Shown here: piece by piece, positions 20,600-29,813 of the stretch
Layout: every line of letters starts with the position of its first letter
Position numbering within the stretch: position 1 is the first letter of the stretch
Origin: Gelidibacter gilvus
Lineage (GTDB): Bacteria; Bacteroidota; Bacteroidia; Flavobacteriales; Flavobacteriaceae
Assembly: GCF_004115975.1 (NCBI RefSeq)
Contig: NZ_SDDZ01000002.1
Coordinates: 1-64,000 of the forward strand
Reading direction: 5' to 3'
Length of the DNA: 64,000 nt
The notes under the pieces: model-generated
The model's database searches: none
What the model was told of the DNA's origin: nothing
The model's input: the letters and a program-made list of their open reading frames with translations, nothing else
Program-made: the position numbers and the translations under genes

Positions 20600-23080
20600 A
20601 TGAGAGAAGAAAATTATATAGAAAATGTAGAGGTAAAAAGTATCACTGAATCCCTCTGGCGATTAATAAGCAGTCTTAGCAGTGTTTTATCAGTAGAACA
20701 ATATCACGTAATCCTTTTTCTTCTGTCAGCATATTATGAGGGTATAATTGGGAAAGAGCTCATGGAAGGAGAGGTTGACTATGAGGGCTTTTACTATGCT
20801 TTAGAAGATGATCATAGATACTGTGACCTGTTAAAAATTTATAAGCCTATAATCGATGGTATACCAGAATGGCCTTTAGAAATTATAATTAAAAAGTTTT
20901 CGATAATAGATAGTGACATTTCTGAGTCTGTATTTAATCGGGTTTTTGATAATCTTCTGTTCAAAATAGCAAGTAATCAGGGAAAATATTCCGGAGAATT
21001 TTTGCTCCCAAATGAGATCACTAGCTTAATTATGGGAATTATTGATATACCAAAAGGAGCTAAAGTCTTTAATCCGTTTGCAGGACTAGCTTCTTTTGCA
21101 ACGCATCTTAATAATGAAGAAAGTTATTATGGACAGGAAATTAATTCTACTTGGGTATTAGGTAAGTTAAACCTTATTAGGTTAGATAAATCCAGAGCTG
21201 TTAGTATCGAATACAGAGTAGAAAATCCTATAGAAAATTGGCCCGAAACCATAGACTTCGATATAATAGTGAGTAAACCTCCATTTATTAAGTGGAGAGA
21301 TGTGAGAATTCCTTCCAAATTAGGTGCTTATACTCTTAATAATAGTTATGCTTATGGTATTGATAAATCTATAAGTTCCATATCCGAAAATGGGCAAGTT
21401 GTAATTGTAGTTCCTGAAGGCTTTCTTCTTACGCAAAATTCAAATGATATTGCTCAAAAGACGTATTTAGTAGAAAAAAACTTGTTGGACAGTATCATTA
21501 GTTTGCCGGCCGGAATTATTCATAATACTGGTGTTAAAACGAGCATTATTATCCTTAAAAATAGTAGACCCACCAATGATCCCATTAAAATGTTTGATTT
21601 GTCAGATATCTATCTTACCGAAGCTAAAAATCGAGTGCTTGATGTTAAAAGATCCTTGGAAATTATCAATGCCAAAGAAGAAAAATTTAGTGTTGCTGTT
21701 TCGGGAAATCAAATTAAGCAAGAAAACTATGATTTTAGTGTTGGAAGGTTCATGGTGGCTCAAAATAATGGAACGCCTCTAGCAGAATTCTTTGAAATAG
21801 CGAACGGCACCTTGTCACCAGAGATGGATAAGTATCCAATTATAAAAGTGCGAGATATTATAAGTTCTTCGCCATATTTGGATGTAAGCATCGTTAAAGA
21901 AATTTCATCAAAGAGAAGGCCTAAATTTCTTTCTGGACAATATTTATTTATCAATACTGCTGGTTCTTTATTGCATAGTGCAATTTCTAAGGATTCTCAA
22001 ATCATTTTTTTTCAATCAGATCAAATTGTTGTTTTGAAGTTGAAGGATGAGAATAAAATTAATCTGGAATACATACATTATATTCTTAAATCTGAGGAAA
22101 TAAAGAGTCAAATTAGAATGTTAACTGGAGGCAGCACACAGCCAATGAGAATGAGAAATGAGGATATTCTTAGTTTAAGAATTTCTTTGCCAACACTTGA
22201 AGAGCAAAATAAATATGTCATTAATCAAATGATGACATTAATTAGGAAAGAAGAGGTATCGTTAAATAAATTAAAAACTGATGCTGGGATCGAGATTGCG
22301 GATGATATTTCATACTTAAGACATTCCTTAGCCGGTAGTGTTAAGAATACTCGAGACTCCTTTTCAAAAGTAGTGGCGATACTGAATGAGCAAATATTTA
22401 ATATATATCCAGATTTACAGTTATTGACTAAAACACCTCGAAGTAAGATCACTTTAGGGGAGCATTTGAATATTATAAGTAAAGATTTGGAAGAAATCAA
22501 AAACACATTGAATAGAACAAGTGTCGAGATAGATGTTAGAACAATGAGCATGACACCTATTGATTTCATTGACTTTATTGAAAAATATACGCAAGTGCTA
22601 TCCGCAAATAGGAATCATGAATTTCGTACCATGTTTAAATATGATCGCTCTTTAATAGAGAACAATAACATTGATTCAATTTATATTCTAGGAAATAGAG
22701 AGATGTTGAGAACGGCTTTAGAAAATATTGTTGAAAATGCAGTAAAGCACGCTTTTCACGACGAGCCAAATCCGTTAATTGAATTTGATTTAATGTTTGA
22801 CTTTGAGTCAGATAATATGTTGCAATTAGACATCTCAAACAATGGAAAGGTTATTCCGGAGAATTTTTCTATAGATGATTTAACCAGAAAAGGACAACGT
22901 GTCGGACAATACGGAGGCGATGGTTTTGGCGGTTATTTAATTAAAGTAATAATTGAAGCTCACAAAGGGTATGTTGATATAACTGACGAAAGTGGTTCGG
23001 AAGGCATTGACTATCCAAGAATTTCTACAAGTTTTGAAATAAAATTACCATTTACCACTAATCCGGATGAATATGTATAA
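20600..23080 (+). CDS. HsdM/HsdS-like protein fused to a histidine-kinase-type ATPase; methylase motif altered
   Basis: An unusual 826-residue fusion. Residues about 100-380 follow an HsdM-type N6-adenine methylase: motif I reads FNPFAGLASF (157-166), then YYGQEIN, but the catalytic NPPF motif reads KPPF (226-229), so methylation is doubtful. Residues about 400-560 look like a type I specificity half, ending in LRISLPTLEEQNKYV. Residues about 640-820 form a GHKL/HATPase domain: N-box ALENIVENAVKHAFHD (about 707) and glycine loop QYGGDGFGGYL (about 772). No clear H-box phospho-histidine was found, although HS in ISYLRHSLAG (about 575) is a candidate. The gene overlaps the downstream receiver gene by 14 bases. 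I infer a DNA-sensing kinase-like protein. Confidence 0.75.
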   Translation: MREENYIENVEVKSITESLWRLISSLSSVLSVEQYHVILFLLSAYYEGIIGKELMEGEVDYEGFYYALEDDHRYCDLLKIYKPIIDGIPEWPLEIIIKKFSIIDSDISESVFNRVFDNLLFKIASNQGKYSGEFLLPNEITSLIMGIIDIPKGAKVFNPFAGLASFATHLNNEESYYGQEINSTWVLGKLNLIRLDKSRAVSIEYRVENPIENWPETIDFDIIVSKPPFIKWRDVRIPSKLGAYTLNNSYAYGIDKSISSISENGQVVIVVPEGFLLTQNSNDIAQKTYLVEKNLLDSIISLPAGIIHNTGVKTSIIILKNSRPTNDPIKMFDLSDIYLTEAKNRVLDVKRSLEIINAKEEKFSVAVSGNQIKQENYDFSVGRFMVAQNNGTPLAEFFEIANGTLSPEMDKYPIIKVRDIISSSPYLDVSIVKEISSKRRPKFLSGQYLFINTAGSLLHSAISKDSQIIFFQSDQIVVLKLKDENKINLEYIHYILKSEEIKSQIRMLTGGSTQPMRMRNEDILSLRISLPTLEEQNKYVINQMMTLIRKEEVSLNKLKTDAGIEIADDISYLRHSLAGSVKNTRDSFSKVVAILNEQIFNIYPDLQLLTKTPRSKITLGEHLNIISKDLEEIKNTLNRTSVEIDVRTMSMTPIDFIDFIEKYTQVLSANRNHEFRTMFKYDRSLIENNNIDSIYILGNREMLRTALENIVENAVKHAFHDEPNPLIEFDLMFDFESDNMLQLDISNNGKVIPENFSIDDLTRKGQRVGQYGGDGFGGYLIKVIIEAHKGYVDITDESGSEGIDYPRISTSFEIKLPFTTNPDEYV

Positions 23081-24257
23081 AGTATTATGGTTTGATGATG
23101 AATTTAATTCTAATAAAGGGATGAATATAATTGATAATGCGAACGAAGAGTATATCGAGCTTATCGGTGTAACAAATGCAAAAGTTGGCATAGATATGCT
23201 AACTTCATCGCCTGATAATTATGATGCAATTTTATTAGATGGACTTTTTTTTGTTGGGGATACGGAGCAAGAGAACTACACGGATATAGCATTTAGAGAA
23301 GTTGCAAAAACAATATTGAAACTTAAAGCTCAGGATATAGTTATTCCGTGGTTCGTATATTCGGGTCAAAAGGAATTTGTTAAAAGTAAGCACAGTCATC
23401 AATTGACTTTTGAAGATGAAAACTATGGGAAGAGAACCTATGATAAAAATAGTGATCAGGATCAGGTTGATTTATGGAAAGACATAATTAAAGCCTGTAA
23501 TGAAAGAGATAGTGTCAGGGTGAGATTAAAATATTTTAATCCTTTTGAAATGTGCACTGATAATTATCTTGGTAAAAAACATTTCGATAGATTGCACCAT
23601 TTAGTTTTAGGATTAGAAAATCCAAGCCAAATTAAAATAGCTCAAGATTCTCTAAATGGAATAAGAAAAATTATAGAAGCAGTTTTCGCGAAGCTAAATG
23701 AAATTGGCTGTATCCCAGATGAAATTATCCAAGATCAAGGTTGGATTAATGGATCGGGATTGTTTTTATCAGATAAACACAGAGATTATATTTATAAACA
23801 AGAAATTATACATCCAGTAGTCGCTTTTAATATATATAAAATCTTGAGTGTCACCCAAGATGGTTCACACAATGAGGGCAAATCATTGGGTGTTGATGCT
23901 TATATGGCATCAAATACAAATACATTTTTGTATCAAAGCATAGCTTTGCTTTTATTAGACACTTTAGACTGGTTAAAACCATTCATTGATGATAATAATG
24001 ATAAAATAAAGAATCAAGCCAAGTGGGATAAAGTTCAATCGACTATTGTGTCTACGTCTCTTACTGGGGAAGTATGTCGAATAGCCGATAACGGATGGGG
24101 CACTTTTAAACATAATGATAGCCCTCTAGAAGTAAGTATTCCGCCGGCATTGGTTTCATCTAATCGTCTAGCATTAAATCAAAGCATAGAAATAACAACT
24201 GAGCCAAGTCCAGATGGGACAAAAACTTTTATTAAAAATATTAAAACCCAATTATAA
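23067..24257 (+). CDS. Receiver-domain protein with cold-shock-like C-terminus, partner of the HATPase fusion
   Basis: A 396-residue protein whose N-terminus is a response-regulator receiver: acidic pocket D10-D11 (LWFDDEF), phospho-acceptor D58 (AILLDGLF), and the conserved Ser/Thr in VYSGQ (about 98) followed by a lysine-rich stretch. The middle (about 190-310) is helical with HNEGKSLG and a hydrophobic YQSIALLLLDTLDW segment. The end (about 330-392: TGEVCRIADNGWGTF, then SIPPALV, IKNIK) resembles a cold-shock/OB fold, suggesting nucleic-acid binding. There is no standard HTH output domain. The 14-base overlap with the HATPase gene implies coupled synthesis. ATG at 23073 is an alternative start. 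Confidence 0.72.
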   Translation: MNMYKVLWFDDEFNSNKGMNIIDNANEEYIELIGVTNAKVGIDMLTSSPDNYDAILLDGLFFVGDTEQENYTDIAFREVAKTILKLKAQDIVIPWFVYSGQKEFVKSKHSHQLTFEDENYGKRTYDKNSDQDQVDLWKDIIKACNERDSVRVRLKYFNPFEMCTDNYLGKKHFDRLHHLVLGLENPSQIKIAQDSLNGIRKIIEAVFAKLNEIGCIPDEIIQDQGWINGSGLFLSDKHRDYIYKQEIIHPVVAFNIYKILSVTQDGSHNEGKSLGVDAYMASNTNTFLYQSIALLLLDTLDWLKPFIDDNNDKIKNQAKWDKVQSTIVSTSLTGEVCRIADNGWGTFKHNDSPLEVSIPPALVSSNRLALNQSIEITTEPSPDGTKTFIKNIKTQL

Positions 24258-24260
24258 TAC

Positions 24261-25814
24261 ATGATCACAGGAGAATTAAAATCACAAATAGACCAAATCT
24301 GGAATACCTTCTGGACGGGCGGCATATCCAATACCATTACCATTGTTGAGCAATTGACCTATCTCATCTTTATCAAAGATTTGGACGAGACCGAAACCCG
24401 CAACGAGCGTATGTCAAAACGTTTGGATAAAGAATTTACACCCATTTTTGGAGCCGACCAGCAAGATTTCCGTTGGAAGAATTTAAAGGAAATGGACGTT
24501 AACGAGCGTCATAGTATTTTCAGTAATACGGTCGATGGTATTTTTCCATTTATCCGCTCATTAGGCAGTGAGAAAAGCTTGTTCAGTACCTATATGAAAG
24601 GCGCCACCTTTGGCATTTCTAAACCAGCCGTCTTAGATCAAGTGATGGAAAAATTGGAGCGACTGGATATGTCTAACCAAGACATTAAAGGCGATATCTA
24701 CGAATATCTGCTGTCTAAATTAGAAGGTGGTGGAACCGCTGGTCAGTTTAGAACCCCACGCCATATCATTAAGATGATGGTCCACATGATGCAACCCACC
24801 TTAGAAGATACCATTTCTGATCCCGCAGCGGGAACCGCTGGTTTTTTAGTGGCTGCTAAAGAATATATTGACAAACATTACGACGTTACCGAGCTCGACA
24901 AACACCGTGAGCATATCAACAAACACATGTTTAGCGGTTCTGAGTTTGACGCGACCATGTTGCGCATTGCGTCCATGAACCTATTCTTACACGGAGTGGA
25001 AGAACCCAAAATCATAGATGTGGATGCCGTAAGTAAAGACAACAGCATCAGCGATGCTTATACCTTAATTTTGGCAAATCCACCATTTAAAGGCACCATC
25101 GACAAAGAAAGCATTGCGCCAGGACTGCGTAATGTGACCGATACCACAAAAACCGAATTACTCTTTTTAGCATTAATGTTACGCCAACTCAAAAAAGGGG
25201 GGCGTGCCGCAGTAGTTGTGCCAGACGGCGTGTTATTTGGAAGTGGAAAAGCCCACAAAAACATCCGTGAAGAAATTGTAGCCAACCACAAACTGGAAGC
25301 TGTAATCTCTTTACCAAGTGGCATATTTAAACCCTATTCTGGAGTTAGTACTGCGATTATTATATTTACTAAAACCGACAATGGTGGTACGGATAATGTA
25401 TGGTTTTATGATATGTTAGCAGATGGTAAAAGCTTAGACGATAAACGAAATCTATTGGTAGATGCCGATATTTTTGAAGCCTTCTCTTTTGGGGATGTCG
25501 ATGTCAGTCTGAGCGCAGTCGAAGACCTTAAAAACTTACACGACAAGTTTAATTTACCCGATGTCATCAAACGTTTTGCGTCATTACGTGACACGAAGCA
25601 ATCTCCAGAAGTTAAACGTAAACGCACGGAACAATCATTTTTAGTGCCATTTAAAGAAATCAAAGCTAACGATTGGGATTTATCAATCAACCGCTATAAA
25701 GAGATCGTTTATGAGGAAGTGGAATATGATGCGCCATTAGATATATTAAAAAAGATAGAAAAGTTAAACTCTGAAAAAATGTCTATTAATGATAAATTAT
25801 CTAAACTTTTATAA
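24261..25814 (+). CDS. hsdM: Type I restriction-modification methyltransferase subunit HsdM
   Basis: A 517-residue N6-adenine methyltransferase subunit with the full set of motifs: N-terminal HsdM_N region (to about 130), RTPRHIIKMM, motif I DPAAGTAGFL (about 187-196) and NPPF (about 272-275). Unlike the upstream fusion protein it should be catalytically competent. It begins four bases after the receiver gene and abuts hsdS (stop followed directly by ATG), so all are in one operon. Two HsdM subunits with one HsdS form the methylase, and with HsdR the restriction complex. G+C is somewhat higher than in the neighbouring fusion genes, suggesting a different origin. Confidence 0.93.
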   Translation: MITGELKSQIDQIWNTFWTGGISNTITIVEQLTYLIFIKDLDETETRNERMSKRLDKEFTPIFGADQQDFRWKNLKEMDVNERHSIFSNTVDGIFPFIRSLGSEKSLFSTYMKGATFGISKPAVLDQVMEKLERLDMSNQDIKGDIYEYLLSKLEGGGTAGQFRTPRHIIKMMVHMMQPTLEDTISDPAAGTAGFLVAAKEYIDKHYDVTELDKHREHINKHMFSGSEFDATMLRIASMNLFLHGVEEPKIIDVDAVSKDNSISDAYTLILANPPFKGTIDKESIAPGLRNVTDTTKTELLFLALMLRQLKKGGRAAVVVPDGVLFGSGKAHKNIREEIVANHKLEAVISLPSGIFKPYSGVSTAIIIFTKTDNGGTDNVWFYDMLADGKSLDDKRNLLVDADIFEAFSFGDVDVSLSAVEDLKNLHDKFNLPDVIKRFASLRDTKQSPEVKRKRTEQSFLVPFKEIKANDWDLSINRYKEIVYEEVEYDAPLDILKKIEKLNSEKMSINDKLSKLL

Positions 25815-27002
25815 ATGAAGACATTTTTAAAAGATATAATTGCGAAGCCCATTACTGGCGAATGGGGAACGGATGGAGATGAAGTAAATGTTCTAAGAAC
25901 TACGAATTTTACAAATTCTGGAGTATTAGATCTATCTAATGTTGTAAAACGAAACATTGCAGAAAATAAAGTAAAACAAAAGCAATTATTAAGAGGGGAT
26001 ATAATAATTGAGAAATCAGGCGGGAGCCCTACGCAGCCAGTAGGGAGAGTTGTGTTTTTTGAGGAAGAAGGAGTTTATTTGTGTAATAATTTCACTTCTG
26101 TTTTAAGACCTAAAAAAGATAGAGTTGAACCTAAATATCTGCATTATTTACTTTATGCAAACCATAGATTTGGTGTTACTGAAATGTTTCAGAATAAGAC
26201 CACAGGTATTATAAATTTACAATTAACACGTTATGTAAATAAATTAGAAATCCCACTTCCACCCCTAAAAACCCAACAACGCATCGCCCAAATTTTAGAC
26301 GATGCCACAGCCTTACGCGATAAAACCAAACAACTCCTCACAGAATACGACTTGCTTGCGCAGTCTATCTTTTTGGAGATGTTTGGGGATCCTGTGATTA
26401 ATCCGAAGCAGTGGGAGAAACGATTACTTAATGATATTTGCGGAGTTGGTTCAAGTAGAAGAGTTTTCGTAAATGAACTTGTAGATGAAGGTATACCATT
26501 TTATAGAGGTAAAGAAATAGGTGAATTAAGTGTAGGTAAGCCAATTAATCCTGACTTGTTTATAACTGAAGACCATTATAATGTTTTAAAAGAAGCGACC
26601 GGTGTACCCAAGATTGGACACCTGTTAATGCCTTCTATTTGTCCTGATGGAAGAATTTTAAGGATAGAAACTGAAGATCCTTTTTATTTTAAGGATGGTC
26701 GAGTTCTTTGGATAAAAGTAAATGAATCTAATATTAACAGTTATTATCTTACATTCTTTCTGAGAGAGTTGTTTAGGACTAATTATTATAATATAGCCTC
26801 AGGGACCACTTTTGCAGAGTTGAAAATAGTTGCATTGAAAAAGATAAAAACAATTGTTCCCCCAATCGACATCCAAAACCAATTCGCAGATAAAATAACA
26901 TTGATAGAACAGCAAAAAGAACTGGCACAACAAGAGCTAAAAGAAAGTGAAGATTTGTTTAATTGTTTGTTGCAGAAGGCGTTTAAAGGGGAGTTGGTAT
27001 GA
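25815..27002 (+). CDS. hsdS: Type I restriction-modification specificity subunit HsdS
   Basis: A 395-residue specificity subunit with two target-recognition domains, each ending in a conserved helix: LEIPLPPLKTQQRIAQILDD near residue 150-168, and IVPPIDIQNQFADKITLIEQQ near the C-terminus. The TRDs determine the bipartite recognition sequence, which cannot be read from the protein alone. The second half has lower G+C than the first linker, typical of TRD exchange. It overlaps the next gene by four bases (ATGA), an unusual coupling to a non-hsd gene. Confidence 0.92.
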   Translation: MKTFLKDIIAKPITGEWGTDGDEVNVLRTTNFTNSGVLDLSNVVKRNIAENKVKQKQLLRGDIIIEKSGGSPTQPVGRVVFFEEEGVYLCNNFTSVLRPKKDRVEPKYLHYLLYANHRFGVTEMFQNKTTGIINLQLTRYVNKLEIPLPPLKTQQRIAQILDDATALRDKTKQLLTEYDLLAQSIFLEMFGDPVINPKQWEKRLLNDICGVGSSRRVFVNELVDEGIPFYRGKEIGELSVGKPINPDLFITEDHYNVLKEATGVPKIGHLLMPSICPDGRILRIETEDPFYFKDGRVLWIKVNESNINSYYLTFFLRELFRTNYYNIASGTTFAELKIVALKKIKTIVPPIDIQNQFADKITLIEQQKELAQQELKESEDLFNCLLQKAFKGELV

Positions 27003-28333
27003 GAAATAGACATTTAAACATATTTAGACCATTTAGTCAAAAGCTTTCTAATGAGAATATTGAGGACAATCTTAGTCGTGCATTGGTACATTGCTTGCAA
27101 AACAATAGCCTACTTTTCCATGAATTTTTAAGAACTGTTTTTTATGAAACTGAACAAAATGAGCTTTTTCAAAACCTACTTTCAGATATAACTGATAAAG
27201 ATGCTTATAGTATAGATATCCAAGTGGAAACAACGGCAATTAACGAGTCATTTTCGAAAGTGTTTGCATTGACCATGAGTGGTGTTCCGTTAGATATGCA
27301 AGACTTTGTTCAAATAAAACCAAAACAAGAAAAAAGACATCGTACAGATATTTTTATCGCTATTAATGATATTGCAGTTATCATTGAAGTAAAACGAGAT
27401 AAAACGGATTGCCGCCATCAATTATATCAACAAGTTGCGGCATTCACTGAAGATGTAAATGTGCACACGGTTTTTCCTTTAGATTTTAACTGGCCAAAGT
27501 TAATGCAATTGATAAACCGTGTTGTTGGTTTTCAAACACTTATTCAGTCTTCTGATATCCAGCTTAAGGACTTTATTGATTTAATCCAGAGTTACAATCC
27601 TAATTGGATACCTGTGCCACCATTAGCTTCCACGGGAAATAGTGTAGATAAAGCATATCAAATAAGACAAAGAGTTGTTTCCGCCTTAAAAAACATTAAA
27701 GAACAAGATGGCAACGTCCTAGACTATACTGATAGAATAGGTTTAGAATTACATTATAAATGGGCAAAGGAAATGCTTATTAATTTACGAGTAACGGAAG
27801 ATAATACCGTAAATCTTGCCTTCGGTATCTGGCCAGGGAACACAAAGGGTCAAGGGTCATATGTTTTAGAACAACTTAAGAAAAATAAAGACTGGGTGCC
27901 TCCTAATAGTATTATAGTTAATGGTAAAGAGTTTAACGTAAAATGGGGTTATGAACTTAAGTTTTGTCATTTTAACCGCTACGTCACGAATATTATCATT
28001 AATGACACACATCTTAAACTAGGTAAGAATTTGATATCAGGACATGTACATTGGGGTTATACGGGAAAATATGATAAAGAACGATGGAATGATTTAGAGA
28101 CCTTCCTTGACGATTACCTTATTGAAGATTACAACTGGCGTGAGAAATCTGGTTGGCGAAAACATTTCCTAGAAACGGGTCGTAATTATTTAACGTTGTC
28201 TATAGGTTATGAAATAGAAACTATAGTTCCAGTGGCCTATTTGCAAACAATAGATACTGAAATTGGGAATTTACAACCACTTTCAGATTTTATTGAAAAT
28301 ATTGAAAGGCAGTATAAAAACTTATTTTTATAG
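26999..28333 (+). CDS. PD-(D/E)XK nuclease-family protein embedded in the R-M operon
   Basis: A 444-residue protein with a nuclease-like core at about 115-155: RTDIFIAIND, then VIIEVKRDKTDCRHQLYQQ, that is D...ExK followed by a QxxxQ-like helix. This is the signature of PD-(D/E)XK nucleases of the PDDEXK_4/NERD-like groups. The C-terminal half is beta-rich and may bind DNA or a partner. Its ATG overlaps the hsdS stop, so it is made with the specificity subunit. It is not a standard type I subunit, since the operon has its own hsdR. It could be a second effector or an accessory nuclease. Confidence 0.7.
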   Translation: MRNRHLNIFRPFSQKLSNENIEDNLSRALVHCLQNNSLLFHEFLRTVFYETEQNELFQNLLSDITDKDAYSIDIQVETTAINESFSKVFALTMSGVPLDMQDFVQIKPKQEKRHRTDIFIAINDIAVIIEVKRDKTDCRHQLYQQVAAFTEDVNVHTVFPLDFNWPKLMQLINRVVGFQTLIQSSDIQLKDFIDLIQSYNPNWIPVPPLASTGNSVDKAYQIRQRVVSALKNIKEQDGNVLDYTDRIGLELHYKWAKEMLINLRVTEDNTVNLAFGIWPGNTKGQGSYVLEQLKKNKDWVPPNSIIVNGKEFNVKWGYELKFCHFNRYVTNIIINDTHLKLGKNLISGHVHWGYTGKYDKERWNDLETFLDDYLIEDYNWREKSGWRKHFLETGRNYLTLSIGYEIETIVPVAYLQTIDTEIGNLQPLSDFIENIERQYKNLFL

Positions 28334-28502
28334 GAATGAATTATAGAGAGAAGACGGATTCAGAAGATTTACATTTTTGCTAGATAATGCAAAATATATT
28401 GTAAATGAATATTACATATATAAATTAAAAAAGCAAGGAAATATAAGTTAATATATAATACCGTATTATTAAAAGCCATCTAACAAAAAAACAACTTAAA
28501 TC

Positions 28503-29222
28503 ATGGGAATACCGCATAAGTTTTTAAATACAGATTTTGGAAATGGTTTTAATACCAACAATGCCATTTTAACTTCAACTCCTTATCAACCTGAAATTTT
28601 GTTTATAGGTACTTTTAATCCACTTACCAATGGCGATGCAAATCCAGCAGATTTTTTTTATGGACGCAATTGGTTTTGGCCAATATTATTCAATATTTTT
28701 GAACATAACAGAGAAGTCATTATTCAGAGTCAGCGCAAGTATTGTCCCCCTCATTTTAATCCAACTTTACTGGATATTTTTAAGTTTATGAAAACGCATA
28801 AAATTACGTTTGCAGATTTAATTATGAAGGTTTTTCCTGAAACTGAACTTGATAATATTGATGGAAATATTATCACGTATGATAATGAGACCTACAATTT
28901 AATTAATGATAACCATTTGATACAATTAAATCAATTTAACGAAGTCATGTGGAGTACAAAATATCTAATTAAGTATATAGAAGCTAATCCAACAATCAAA
29001 CAAGTTTATTTTACCAGAAAAACGGTAAACCCTTTTACAGCGGAATTAATACAAGTTCAAAACGCGCTTAACCAAAGAGGGGTTACTATAAAATATTTAT
29101 TTACACCATCAGGTCAAGGATTAGCGGGCATACCAAGAAATCAGGAATTAATGGATCAATGGTTGGAGAGTACAAGAGATGGTTTTGATAATTTGGATGA
29201 AGAATGGACTAATATAGATTAA
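28503..29222 (+). CDS. Uracil-DNA glycosylase-fold protein (MUG-like, divergent)
   Basis: A 239-residue protein whose opening fits the UDG superfamily. A beta strand plus ILFIGTFNPLTNGDANPADF (about 31-50) resembles motif 1, FFYGRNWFWPIL follows, and a late LFTPSGQG (about 198-205) stands where motif 2 is expected. The usual catalytic Asp/Asn of motif 1 is not obvious, so activity is uncertain. Glycosylases in this fold remove modified bases, and some defence glycosylases attack modified phage bases. It starts after a 170-base AT-rich gap and precedes a DUF1643 gene by three bases. Confidence 0.55.
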   Translation: MGIPHKFLNTDFGNGFNTNNAILTSTPYQPEILFIGTFNPLTNGDANPADFFYGRNWFWPILFNIFEHNREVIIQSQRKYCPPHFNPTLLDIFKFMKTHKITFADLIMKVFPETELDNIDGNIITYDNETYNLINDNHLIQLNQFNEVMWSTKYLIKYIEANPTIKQVYFTRKTVNPFTAELIQVQNALNQRGVTIKYLFTPSGQGLAGIPRNQELMDQWLESTRDGFDNLDEEWTNID

Positions 29223-29225
29223 TAG

Positions 29226-29801
29226 ATGGAAGCTAAATTTTTATGTGATGCAGAAAATGATCAAAGAAATCGATTTGTTTTGGCTAAAAAAGGCAAGAAG
29301 AATTTATTGGTTATTTGTTTGAATCCCAATACGGCTAATGAATATGAGCACGATGAAACATCACTGACTGTTGAAAAAATAGCCATAGCTAATGGGTATG
29401 ATGGTTGGGTCCTTATTAACCTAACGCCAGAGCGTACCAATGATGAGGAGTTTTTGAGTTCATATTTTAGTGAAAAACTCTTAGATGATAATTTATGTCT
29501 AATTGGTGCTATAATGATGGGAAATCAATTTGAAATAAAGGAGGTTATGGTTGCTTGGGGAGATAATATAACAATTCCTGTGGTAGGATTCCATTATTTG
29601 CGATCCAGCGCTATTAATATTTTGGATCGCTTAAAAAAATATGAATTAAATTATTGGTGTATAAATCTCACAGCAAAAGGGCATCCATATCATCCTGTTT
29701 CATATGGTTATAATAGCTATCTTTCAGTTCCAGAAGAGGTTGTTCTACAGCCATTTGATGTTAAGGTTTATTTGAAAAAATTGACTCTTAAATATATATA
29801 G
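29226..29801 (+). CDS. DUF1643-family protein
   Basis: A 191-residue protein. The motif LVICLNPNTANEYEHDETSL (about 28-47) followed by GYDGWVLINLTPERTND is diagnostic of DUF1643, a family often found in defence islands and next to restriction genes. A conserved later segment reads NLTAKGHPYHPVSYG. The fold is thought to be alpha/beta and may relate to the UDG-like neighbour, as both have the pattern hydrophobic strand + NP + TA/ND. Function is unknown. It is coupled to the UDG-like gene (three-base gap) and precedes hsdR by 12 bases. Confidence 0.8.
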   Translation: MEAKFLCDAENDQRNRFVLAKKGKKNLLVICLNPNTANEYEHDETSLTVEKIAIANGYDGWVLINLTPERTNDEEFLSSYFSEKLLDDNLCLIGAIMMGNQFEIKEVMVAWGDNITIPVVGFHYLRSSAINILDRLKKYELNYWCINLTAKGHPYHPVSYGYNSYLSVPEEVVLQPFDVKVYLKKLTLKYI

Positions 29802-29813
29802 TATTTTAGAACT

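Noticed and set aside
20600-23080. DruM-type methylase making this a Druantia type II locus
   Set aside because: DruF and DruG are absent, the methylase motif is altered, and the protein carries HsdS and HATPase parts that DruM lacks; DruH beside DruE indicates type III.
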